Assembly: GCF_004216855.1 (NCBI RefSeq)
Contig: NZ_SGXT01000013.1
Location: 310,001 to 374,000, forward strand
Direction of reading: 5' to 3'
Source of the DNA: Microcella alkaliphila
GTDB taxonomy: Bacteria > Actinomycetota > Actinomycetes > Actinomycetales > Microbacteriaceae
DNA: 64,000 nucleotides
The notes beneath the pieces are model-generated. The model worked only from the letters and a program-made list of their open reading frames with translations, was not told the DNA's origin and made no database searches. Of the stretch, positions 1-7,349 are shown in pieces. The translations under genes and the position numbers were made by a program. The first letter of the stretch is position 1, and each line of letters opens with the position of its first letter.

Positions 1-666
1 GTCGTGTTCGAGGATGCTGACCTCGACAAGTCGGTCGACGGCGCGTTGCTCGCCAAGTTCCGCAACATCGGCCAGGCCTGCACGGCGGCAAACCGCTTCC
101 TGGTCCACCGCAGCATCGCCGACGAGTTCTCGCGCCGTATCGCCGAGCGCGTGCAGGCGATGAAGATGGGCCGCGGAACCGAAGACGGCGTGCAGATCGG
201 CCCGCTGGTCGACGACAACGCCGTCGAGGGTTCGCACGAGCTGGTGAGCGACGCCGCCAGCAAGGGAGCGACGATCCGCGTGGGCGGCTCGATCCCCGAG
301 GGTGCCGGCTCGTACTACCCGGCGACCGTCCTCACCGACGTGACCCCGGATGCTCGTCTCCTGAAAGAGGAAATCTTCGGCCCGGTCCTCGCGATCGTCC
401 CGTTCGACACGGAGGACGAGGCGGTGCGCCTCGCCAACGACACGGAGTACGGCCTCGTGAGTTACGTCTACACGCAGGACCTGAACCGCGGCATGCGCAT
501 GATCGAGAAGCTGCAGACCGGCATGATGGGCTTGAACGCCGGCGTTATCTCGAACGCGGCCGCCCCCTTCGGCGGCGTCAAGCAGTCGGGCATTGGCCGT
601 GAGGGCTCGTTCGAGGGCATCGAGGAGTACCTGACCACGAAGTACACCTTCGTGCCGCGCGCTTAG
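1..666 (+). CDS. NAD(P)-dependent succinate-semialdehyde-type aldehyde dehydrogenase, C-terminal part
   Basis: This is the 3' end of an aldehyde dehydrogenase; the N-terminal half lies before the window. It opens just after the usual ELGG catalytic-Glu region and reads VVFEDADLD, then GQACTAANR with the nucleophilic Cys at nt 79-81, then EEIFGPVLA, and ends FGGVKQSGIGREGSFEGIEEY. That GREG...GIEEYL ending is typical of GabD-type succinate-semialdehyde dehydrogenases, which oxidise succinate semialdehyde to succinate. Downstream are an APC permease and a gamma-glutamyl-GABA hydrolase-type gene, which fits GABA/putrescine catabolism (inference). A related aminobutyraldehyde dehydrogenase cannot be excluded without the N-terminus. 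Confidence 0.9.
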   Translation, partial: VVFEDADLDKSVDGALLAKFRNIGQACTAANRFLVHRSIADEFSRRIAERVQAMKMGRGTEDGVQIGPLVDDNAVEGSHELVSDAASKGATIRVGGSIPEGAGSYYPATVLTDVTPDARLLKEEIFGPVLAIVPFDTEDEAVRLANDTEYGLVSYVYTQDLNRGMRMIEKLQTGMMGLNAGVISNAAAPFGGVKQSGIGREGSFEGIEEYLTTKYTFVPRA

Positions 667-684
667 TCGCACGCACTCAAGTTT

Positions 685-720
685 CCGTCGCCGGGCGCTG
701 TGGTGGCCGCCCGGCGACGG
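685..720 (+). terminator. Stem-loop terminator after the aldehyde dehydrogenase
   Basis: A perfect 13-bp stem (685-697 with 708-720) encloses a 10-nt loop, starts 18 nt after the stop codon, and is followed by a short pyrimidine-rich tract (atctctctt). It probably ends the dehydrogenase transcript and separates it from the permease. Confidence 0.7.
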
Positions 721-807
721 ATCTCTCTTGCCGCGGCGGCCCGAACGTTCCCCACCCAACCCCGGCGTGGCCGCGCTCGGCCATTCCCACCCTCAACCCC
801 GCGCATT

Positions 808-847
808 TGGTGCAACACCTCGCGTTCGAACGCGCAGTATTGCACCA
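808..847. promoter_or_regulatory. 40-bp near-palindrome, candidate operator upstream of the permease
   Basis: The central 14 bp (821-834, CGCGTTCGAACGCG) are a perfect palindrome. TGGTGCAA (808-815) and TTGCACCA (840-847) are placed exactly symmetrically around it, each 5 nt away. It lies in the 322-bp gap 667-988, which otherwise holds only the terminator at 685-720 and a weak TTGACG at 900-905. There is no loop and no T-tract, so a protein-binding site is more likely than a terminator. The bound regulator is unknown. Confidence 0.55.
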
Positions 848-988
848 CAGTGACGGTGTAGCGGGGACTCGCGCGTGAACAGCTGCTCGTCGTTTCTGCT
901 TGACGCGGTCTCGTGCATCCAGCACTCTGTACCCAAGTCGTTTTGATCCGAACGACCTTTCCACTCAATGAGGAGTCCGGGAATACCC

Positions 989-2536
989 ATGTCCGATCAA
1001 TCCACCCCCACCTCGTCCCCGTCCCGGAGCGCTCATGCTGCCGACAGCGCTAGCAGCACTACGGGCGGCAGCGCACTGAAGCGCGGCCGCATCGGCGTCG
1101 TCGGCATCGTCTTCTTCGTCGTCGCGGCCTCCGCGCCGCTCATCGGCATGACCGGTGCCGTGCCGGTCGCCATGGTGCTCGGCAACGGAGCGGCCGTCCC
1201 CGGCGCCTACCTCGCCGTCGGCCTCACCTTGCTGCTTTTCACGGTCGGCTACGCCGCCATGAGTCGCACGATGACCAACACGGGCGCCTTCTTCGCCTAC
1301 GTCGGCAAGGGCCTCGGCGTCAACGCGGGCGTCGCCAGCGCGTTCACCGCGGTCGTCGCCTATGTCACCATCCAGCTCGCCATCTACGGCTTCTTCGGCG
1401 CCGTGATGGGCGGCACGATGGCCGAGCTCGGCGTCGAGCTGCCGTGGTACGTGTGGTCACTGCTCGGCTGGGTGCTTGTCACCGGGCTGTCGCTCCTCAG
1501 CGTCGACATCGGCGCCAAGGTGCTGGGCGTGCTGCTGACGCTCGAGATCCTCGTGCTCCTGATCGTCGGGATCGCCTCTCTCGGCAGCGGCGGCCCCGAG
1601 GGCATCGACTTTGCCGCTTCGTTCAGCCCCGTCGCGGTGCTCGCGGGCGGCTTCGCCGGCACTGCGGGCATCGCGCTGGCCTTCGCCTTTGCGAGCTTCA
1701 TCGGGTTCGAGGCCACAGCGATCTACGGCGAGGAGTCCAAGGATCCGAAGCGCACCGTCCCCCTCGCGACCTACGTCGCGATCGCCGTCATCAGCGTGCT
1801 ATTCGCGATCGTCTCCTTCGGCGTCGTAACCGGCCTCGGCGCAAGCGGTGTCGTCGACGAGGTGCTCGAGCGCTCGAACGGCCTCGAGGCTCCCGAGGGG
1901 GTTCTGTTCAGCCTCGCCGAGCAGTACGTTGGCGGCTGGCTCATCTTGCCCATGGCGATCCTCGTGATCACGAGCCTCTTCGCAGGCCTCCTGGCCTTCC
2001 AGAACGCCGCCGCACGCTACTTCTTCGCGATGGGCCGCGGGGGAGTGCTGCCGAAGCGCCTCGCGGCGACGAACTCCCAGGGCGCGCCCGTGGGCGGCGT
2101 CATCGTCGTCTCGGCGCTCGCTGCGCTCGTCATGATCGTCTTCGCCGCGACGGGCCTCGACCCCGTGCTCAACCTGTTCTTCTGGATGAGCTCGATCACG
2201 GTGATCGCGATCGTCACGGTCGAGATCCTCGTGAGCATCGCGGTCATCCGGCACTTCGTGAAGCGGGGCGACGGCGGCCTGTGGTCGACGAAGATCGCCC
2301 CCGCGCTCAGCGCCGTCGTGCTCGCGCTCGGCCTGTACCTGCTGATGTCGCGCTTCAACCTGCTCGCCGGCACGGCCCCGGCCGACGTTGACCCGTCTCT
2401 GCCCGAGAGTGCCTGGCTGCTCAACCCGCTCGGCTGGTTCCTCGTGCTGGTGCCGTTCATCTCGCTCGTGGTCGGTTTCGTCGTTTCGGCGGTCCGCCCG
2501 AAGAACGAGCAGCTCGTGAAGGACTTCGCGAGCTAA
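989..2536 (+). CDS. APC-family amino acid/polyamine permease
   Basis: This 515-residue integral membrane protein of the amino acid-polyamine-organocation family has a hydrophilic N-terminus of about 38 residues and roughly 12 hydrophobic segments. The early RIGVVGIVFFVVAASAPL segment is characteristic of APC helix 1, and the FIGFEATAIYGEESKDPKR stretch is the conserved helix 6/loop of this family. ATG 989 is preferred over an in-frame ATG at 968 because AGGAG (971-975) lies 13 nt before 989 and downstream of 968. Between a semialdehyde dehydrogenase and a gamma-glutamyl-GABA hydrolase-type gene, it probably imports putrescine, GABA or a related amine (inference). The 40-bp palindrome at 808-847 may control it. 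Confidence 0.88.
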   Translation: MSDQSTPTSSPSRSAHAADSASSTTGGSALKRGRIGVVGIVFFVVAASAPLIGMTGAVPVAMVLGNGAAVPGAYLAVGLTLLLFTVGYAAMSRTMTNTGAFFAYVGKGLGVNAGVASAFTAVVAYVTIQLAIYGFFGAVMGGTMAELGVELPWYVWSLLGWVLVTGLSLLSVDIGAKVLGVLLTLEILVLLIVGIASLGSGGPEGIDFAASFSPVAVLAGGFAGTAGIALAFAFASFIGFEATAIYGEESKDPKRTVPLATYVAIAVISVLFAIVSFGVVTGLGASGVVDEVLERSNGLEAPEGVLFSLAEQYVGGWLILPMAILVITSLFAGLLAFQNAAARYFFAMGRGGVLPKRLAATNSQGAPVGGVIVVSALAALVMIVFAATGLDPVLNLFFWMSSITVIAIVTVEILVSIAVIRHFVKRGDGGLWSTKIAPALSAVVLALGLYLLMSRFNLLAGTAPADVDPSLPESAWLLNPLGWFLVLVPFISLVVGFVVSAVRPKNEQLVKDFAS

Positions 2537-2571
2537 CCTGCCCCCACCCCCGATTCGACGAGGAGCCCGTC

Positions 2572-2835
2572 ATGGCCAACGACACGTTCGATCTCGACGT
2601 CACCGCCGAGCATCCGATCGACGATGAGGCGTTCGCGGCGATCGATCGTGACCGTCTGGTCGCCGAGATCGCCGCGCTGCCGAGCGATCTGCGTGCGGGC
2701 ATGACGGGCATCCTCGTCGACGGGCGCACTTACTCTGACGTGTCGCAGGAGCTGGGCATCCGCCAGCCCGAGCTCGTGCGCATCGTTCAGCGGGGCAAGG
2801 CGATCATCCTGCGCCGCACCGCGCAGGCCGGCTAG
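2572..2835 (+). CDS. Small helix-turn-helix protein resembling sigma factor region 4
   Basis: The 87-residue acidic protein has GAGGAG about 10 nt before its ATG. Its C-terminal half (about residues 35-80: LPSDLRAGMTGILVDGRTYS, then DVSQELGIRQPELVRIVQRG) reads like a sigma-70 region 4 helix-turn-helix, with the usual YxDVAxxLGI recognition-helix pattern, but there is no region 2. It starts 35 bp after the permease stop and ends 2 bp before the amidotransferase start, so it is probably in the same operon. It could be a local transcription regulator or a DNA-binding accessory. I do not recognise a named family; function is inferred from the motif only. Confidence 0.7.
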   Translation: MANDTFDLDVTAEHPIDDEAFAAIDRDRLVAEIAALPSDLRAGMTGILVDGRTYSDVSQELGIRQPELVRIVQRGKAIILRRTAQAG

Positions 2836-2837
2836 CG

Positions 2838-3554
2838 ATGACGGTGCTGATCGGCCTCAGCTCATACATGGAGCAGGCCGCCATGGGCCTGTGGGACCGT
2901 CCTGCGGCGGTTCTGCCGCGCGTCTATTCCGATTGCGTCGTCGGCACGGGGGCGGCGTTCGTTGCGCTGCCGCCGCAACCGCCGACCCTGGATGCTGTCT
3001 CTCGCGTCCTCGACGCGATCGACGGTCTCATCGTCACCGGCGGCAAAGACGTGGATGCTCGCCTCTACGGCCAGGAACCGCATCCGGAAAACGACGCCCC
3101 GCGGCCCGATCGCGACCAGTGGGAGATCGCCCTCGTGCGTGGCGCGATCGAGCGCGATCTGCCGTTCCTCGGCATCTGCCGCGGGCTGCAGATCCTGAAC
3201 GTGGCGCTCGGCGGCACGCTCATTCAGCACCTGCCCGACGTGATCGGCTCGAACCGCTACAGCTATGGAGGCGCGGTGTTCGCCGACAACCCGGCGATCA
3301 CCGAGCCGGGGTCGCGCCTCGCATCGATCGTGGGGGACCGCGTCACCGTGAAGAGCTACCACCACCAGGCCATCGATCGGGTTGCTGACGGCCTCACCGT
3401 GAGCGCGCGCGGCGACGACGCCGTTATTCAGGCTGTCGACGTCGACGGAATGACGTTCGGGGTGGCCGTGCAGTGGCACCCTGAGGAGTCGCCCGACGAC
3501 CTGCGGTTATTCGCGGCCCTCGTCGACGCTGCCGACGCCCGACTCGCGCACTGA
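2838..3554 (+). CDS. Gamma-glutamyl-gamma-aminobutyrate hydrolase-type class I amidotransferase (peptidase C26)
   Basis: This 238-residue single-domain glutamine amidotransferase-like hydrolase has the nucleophile elbow FLGICRGLQILN with Cys114 and the His214/Glu216 pair in QWHPEE, a complete Cys-His-Glu triad. TGGKDVDARLYG (67-78) is typical of the PuuD/C26 family, which splits gamma-glutamyl-GABA to glutamate and GABA in the glutamylated putrescine pathway. The start follows the HTH gene by 2 bp. Its position behind an APC permease and downstream of a semialdehyde dehydrogenase supports that role; the glutamine-synthetase-like PuuA partner is not in the window. Its 3' end overlaps the convergent phosphotransferase gene by 48 bp. 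Confidence 0.85.
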   Translation: MTVLIGLSSYMEQAAMGLWDRPAAVLPRVYSDCVVGTGAAFVALPPQPPTLDAVSRVLDAIDGLIVTGGKDVDARLYGQEPHPENDAPRPDRDQWEIALVRGAIERDLPFLGICRGLQILNVALGGTLIQHLPDVIGSNRYSYGGAVFADNPAITEPGSRLASIVGDRVTVKSYHHQAIDRVADGLTVSARGDDAVIQAVDVDGMTFGVAVQWHPEESPDDLRLFAALVDAADARLAH

Positions 3555-4550
3555 GCGCTCGGCGAGCCCTCCGTCGGCGAGGTCGATGGCCTCGGTGAGG
3601 CTGCCGCTGCGGCGTTCGGGGTCGACACTCTCCGCGAGAGGGTGCATGACGTCGCCGCCGACCCGGTCGAGCAGCGCGTGCAGCATCTCGACGGCGTCGT
3701 CGACGATCTCCGTCGACCGCTGGTCGGTGCCGTGCAGCAACCAGCGAGCCACCTCGAGTTCTGCCGCGAATGCGGCACGCTTGCCCACCTGACGGTCATT
3801 GACGCCGCGGGCGTGGGTGTAGGCGTCGAGCGCCGCCTCGGGCACGGCTGGATCGGCCGAGCCGAGGATCCAGAACAGGTCGCGCGCGGGGTCGCCGACC
3901 TGCAGGCGCGACCATCCGAGCATCCCAGTGACGGTCTCGCCGACGGCGAGCAGTGAGCCGGCCGAGAGCGAACCGTTGATGACGGTGGGCGTGAACTGCC
4001 ACAGCGACTGGTCTTCCGTCGCCGCCTCCCAGCGGGTGAGCAGGGATGCCGGTACGAGCCCGGTTGCGGCGGCGCGGTCGAGGGTGGCGACGGCTTCGCG
4101 CACGACGTCGACGGGGCGCCACTGCGGCAGTCCCACATCGCCGACGACGCTGGTGGGCAGCGCGTGCACGGCGGCGACGGCCCGCCCGATCGAGGCGGCC
4201 TGGCCGGGCGTGATCCGCTGCAACTGCAGAGCAGCGCCGTCGAGGTAGTCGGTAACGACCGCGCGGGTGCCGTCGACGATCGTTGTGCCGAGGATGCGGT
4301 GCACGGCAAACGGCAGCCGGTTTCGCACCCCGTCGCTCAGGGCGCGCAGGGCGACCAGCTCGGCCGACTGCTGCTGCTCGCCGGCCGGTGTGCGCGGGAG
4401 CCGCATGATGAGCGTGCGCCCGTCGCGCGCCGACAGCACGGCGACGTCGGCGTCGCCGCCGGCCGTGCCGAGGCGCTCGGCTTTCACGACGTCGAGGCCG
4501 GGCACGGCCGCCGTGGCGAGCGCGGCGAGAGTGAGCGGTGTCCTGGCCAT
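3507..4550 (-). CDS. Degenerate aminoglycoside-phosphotransferase-fold protein, probable pseudokinase
   Basis: This 347-residue protein keeps the layout of the APH/choline kinase fold: a beta-rich N lobe, then AVVTDYLDGAAL (97-108) at the hinge and VGDPARDLFWILG (218-230). The catalytic loop expected as HGDLHxxN reads INGSLSAGSLL (191-201), so the catalytic Asp is replaced by Ser. The metal-binding Asp of the IDW motif is Gly (LGW, 211-213). Phosphotransfer by the standard mechanism therefore looks unlikely. ATG 4550 is chosen because TACCCT (rc of 4558-4563) lies 7 nt before it, a leaderless promoter pattern; an upstream in-frame ATG at 4598 gives an unconvincing extension. It is divergent from nudC and overlaps the C26 gene end by 48 bp. 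A scaffold or ligand-binding role is possible. Confidence 0.75.
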   Translation of the reverse strand: MARTPLTLAALATAAVPGLDVVKAERLGTAGGDADVAVLSARDGRTLIMRLPRTPAGEQQQSAELVALRALSDGVRNRLPFAVHRILGTTIVDGTRAVVTDYLDGAALQLQRITPGQAASIGRAVAAVHALPTSVVGDVGLPQWRPVDVVREAVATLDRAAATGLVPASLLTRWEAATEDQSLWQFTPTVINGSLSAGSLLAVGETVTGMLGWSRLQVGDPARDLFWILGSADPAVPEAALDAYTHARGVNDRQVGKRAAFAAELEVARWLLHGTDQRSTEIVDDAVEMLHALLDRVGGDVMHPLAESVDPERRSGSLTEAIDLADGGLAERSVRESGVGSVDEGRE

Positions 4551-4662
4551 GCCCACCAGGGTAGGTGCGCAGGCGCCCGAGCGCGTCGTTCGCCACACGT
4601 TCTCTCGGGTCAGCGGGCGTAGGGTTATCGTCGCTCGTCGTCACGTCCACCCTGGAGGCCTA

Positions 4663-5607
4663 GTGCTTCGCTCGCTCACCGGTCGGCTGCCGCTGTCGCG
4701 CTACCGCATCGATCGCGACAACGCGACGCGCGAGCGACCGCACGTATTCGATGAACTGTGGGCGGATGCTCGCACGCGCGTCCTTGCGCTGTGGCGCGGA
4801 GAGGTGCTGCTGACCCCCACACAGGAGCCCGCCCTCGAGTTCCTCACGCCCGACCGGGTGCCTTCCGACGCTCTGCGCATCTATCTCGGCCGCACGGTCG
4901 ACGACGACCCGGACGGCGGGATCCCTGCCGGGTCGCCCATTGTGGCGGTGGTTGTCGACGACGCCACGGGGCAGACGTTGGCCTCCGACATGGTGCGCTG
5001 GGGCAACCCCCGCACGTTCGGGCACCAGCTCTGCGATCGCGATGCGGGGCTCGCCATTGAGGCTCTCGGCATCGCCAATTGGCACGCCTCGCACCAGTTC
5101 TCGCCGCGCACCGGAAACGCGACGGAACCAGGCCGAGCCGGCTGGGTGCGCGTGGACGTCGAGACGGGCCGCGAGATCTTCCCCCGCACCGACGCCGCCA
5201 TCATCGTGGGGGTCACCGATGAGCGTGACCGACTCGTCCTTGGCTCAAACGCGCAGTGGGAGTCGAATCGGTTCTCGCTGCTCGCCGGGTTCGTCGAACC
5301 GGGGGAGTCGCTCGAGGCCGCGGTCGTGCGGGAAGTCTTCGAAGAGTCGGGTTTGCGCGTCGTCGACCCGCAGTACGTCGGCTCGCAGCCGTGGCCGTTC
5401 CCCGCGTCTCTGATGCTGGGATTCCGCGCGAGCCTCGACCCCGCGCAGGCAGCCACGCTGCGCCCCGACGGCACCGAAATTCTCGACCTGCGCTGGTTCA
5501 GCCGCGACGAGCTCGCCGCGAGTCTGCCCGACATCGTGCTGCCGAGCCGCACCTCGATCGCCCGCGCGATCATTGAGGACTGGTTCGGCGGGCCGCTCGA
5601 CGCATGA
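4663..5607 (+). CDS. nudC: NAD(+) diphosphatase, NudC-type Nudix hydrolase
   Basis: NudC-type enzymes hydrolyse NAD(H) to NMN(H) and AMP and can remove NAD caps from RNA. The 314-residue protein has a complete Nudix box, GFVEPGESLEAAVVREVFEE then SGL (209-231), and the diagnostic SQPWPFPASLMLGF (241-254). GTG 4663 is taken as the start because GGAGG (4653-4657) sits 5 nt upstream. The zinc-ribbon region that normally carries CPxCG reads FSPRTG (146-151), and the second cysteine pair is also absent, so metal binding there appears lost. Its stop overlaps the helicase start as ATGA, implying translational coupling. Confidence 0.92.
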   Translation: MLRSLTGRLPLSRYRIDRDNATRERPHVFDELWADARTRVLALWRGEVLLTPTQEPALEFLTPDRVPSDALRIYLGRTVDDDPDGGIPAGSPIVAVVVDDATGQTLASDMVRWGNPRTFGHQLCDRDAGLAIEALGIANWHASHQFSPRTGNATEPGRAGWVRVDVETGREIFPRTDAAIIVGVTDERDRLVLGSNAQWESNRFSLLAGFVEPGESLEAAVVREVFEESGLRVVDPQYVGSQPWPFPASLMLGFRASLDPAQAATLRPDGTEILDLRWFSRDELAASLPDIVLPSRTSIARAIIEDWFGGPLDA

Positions 5608-7349
5608 CGACCGTCACGGCCGACCGCCTGCTCGCCCAGCTCGACGACCGGCAACGGGAGGTCGCCGAGGCCCTCATCGGGCCCGTCTGCGTGCTCGCGG
5701 GCGCCGGCACCGGCAAGACCCGCGCGATCACCCACCGCATCGCCTACGGCGTATCGACGGGGGCGTACGACCCGCGCCGCGTGATGGCGCTCACCTTCAC
5801 GACCCGCGCGGCCGGTGAATTGCTCGGTCGGTTGCGCGCGCTCGGCGCCGAGGGGGTCGCGGCCCGCACCTTCCACTCGGCGGCGCTGCGCCAGCTTTCC
5901 TACTTCTGGCCGACGGTCGTCGGCGGCTCCCCGCCCCGCGTGCTCGACGGCAAGGGCCCGCTGCTCGGCCAAGCCGCGCAGTCGCTGCGCATCAGCGTCG
6001 ACACAGCCGCCCTGCGCGATCTCGCCGCCGAGATCGAGTGGCGCAAGGTCAGCCGGCTGTCGATCGAGCAGTATGCGACCCGGGCGCCGAGCCGCAGCAT
6101 GCCGGGCGGCCTCACGGTCGAGCAGGTCGTCGACCTGCAGCGCCGCTACGAAGACGTGAAGGACGAGCGCCGCCAGATCGATTTCGAGGACGTGCTGCTC
6201 GCCACCGCCGGGATGCTCGAAAACGAACCGCGCGTCGCCGAGCAGGTGCGCGAGCAGTACCGCTTCTTCGTCGTCGACGAGTATCAGGACGTCTCGCCGC
6301 TGCAGCACGACCTGCTCATGCTGTGGCTCGGCGGCAGGCGCGAACTGTGTGTCGTCGGCGACGCCTCGCAGACGATCTACTCGTTCACGGGCGCCACGAG
6401 CGACTATCTCGTGCGATTCGGCACCGAATTTCCCGAGGCCGCCATCGTGCGGCTGGAAGACAACTACCGGTCGACGCCCGCGATCGTCGACACCGCGAAC
6501 CGGCTCATGCGCGGTCGGCCCGGCGCCCTGACGTTGCGGGCAGCGACGCCGGGGGCTGATGGCGACAACGGCGTGGAGGGGACGCGGGCGCGCGGTGCTG
6601 CCCCGAGCATCCGGGGTCACGCCGACGACGCAGCCGAAGCGGCGTATGTCGCCGAGCAGGTTGCCCAGCGCATCGCCGACGGCGCCGCACCGGAATCGAT
6701 CGCCGTGCTGTACCGCATCAACACCCAGTCGATCGCCCTCGAGGCGGCCTTGCGCCGGCAGGGCATCCCCGTGCAGTCTCGCGCGAACAGCCGCTACTTC
6801 GACCAGCCCGAGGTTCGCCAGGCGCTCATGCTGCTGCGCGGCGCCTCCGTCGCCGTCGGCGATGAGCCGCTGTTCAAGAGCGTCAGCGACGTGCTTCGGG
6901 GTCTCGGCTGGCGGCAGGACCCGCCGACCGGCGGCGGGGCCGAACGCGCGCGGTGGGATGCGCTCAACGCGCTGCTGGCGCTCGCCGAGGAGGCGCCCGC
7001 CGGGACGACCCTCGCCCAGTTCGTCGACGAGCTGCGCGCCCGCGCCGAGCAGCAGCACGCGCCCACGATCTCGGCGGTCACGCTGTCAACCCTGCACGCC
7101 GCGAAGGGCCTCGAGTGGGACCACGTTCACATCGTCGGCCTGTCGGAGGGCCTCGTGCCGATCAGCTACGCGGGCACCGACCTGGCGGCACTCGACGAGG
7201 AGCGGCGCCTGCTCTACGTGGGCGTGACTCGCGCGCGACGCACGCTCGACCTGTCGTGGGCGGCGACCGGCGCGAACTCGCGCGGAGAGCGCGCGCCGAG
7301 CCGCTTCCTGGCGGAGCTCAGCCCGCCGCGATCGGCGTCACGCCGCTGA
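5604..7349 (+). CDS. UvrD/Rep-family ATP-dependent DNA helicase (UvrD2-like, short)
   Basis: This 581-residue superfamily 1A 3'-5' DNA helicase has Walker A AGAGTGKT (32-39), motif Ia TFTTRAA, motif II VVDEYQD, motif III QTIYSFTGA, motif IV YRS, motif V LHAAKGLEWDHVHIVGL and motif VI LYVGVTRARR. Position after nudC matches the conserved actinobacterial nudC-uvrD2 neighbourhood. Mycobacterial UvrD2 is about 700 residues with a C-terminal HRDC domain; here the protein ends some 35 residues after motif VI, so HRDC is missing. Start ATG 5604 overlaps the nudC stop. The 3' end overlaps the convergent E1-like gene by 32 bp. Confidence 0.92.
   Translation: MTTVTADRLLAQLDDRQREVAEALIGPVCVLAGAGTGKTRAITHRIAYGVSTGAYDPRRVMALTFTTRAAGELLGRLRALGAEGVAARTFHSAALRQLSYFWPTVVGGSPPRVLDGKGPLLGQAAQSLRISVDTAALRDLAAEIEWRKVSRLSIEQYATRAPSRSMPGGLTVEQVVDLQRRYEDVKDERRQIDFEDVLLATAGMLENEPRVAEQVREQYRFFVVDEYQDVSPLQHDLLMLWLGGRRELCVVGDASQTIYSFTGATSDYLVRFGTEFPEAAIVRLEDNYRSTPAIVDTANRLMRGRPGALTLRAATPGADGDNGVEGTRARGAAPSIRGHADDAAEAAYVAEQVAQRIADGAAPESIAVLYRINTQSIALEAALRRQGIPVQSRANSRYFDQPEVRQALMLLRGASVAVGDEPLFKSVSDVLRGLGWRQDPPTGGGAERARWDALNALLALAEEAPAGTTLAQFVDELRARAEQQHAPTISAVTLSTLHAAKGLEWDHVHIVGLSEGLVPISYAGTDLAALDEERRLLYVGVTRARRTLDLSWAATGANSRGERAPSRFLAELSPPRSASRR

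Noticed and set aside
808-847. Terminator at the 40-bp palindrome
   Set aside because: The centre is a continuous palindrome without loop and there is no T-tract; an operator fits better.
900-928. TTGACG with CACTCT 17 nt downstream as permease promoter
   Set aside because: The -35 is good but the -10 lacks the key TA...T pattern, so it was not listed as a feature.
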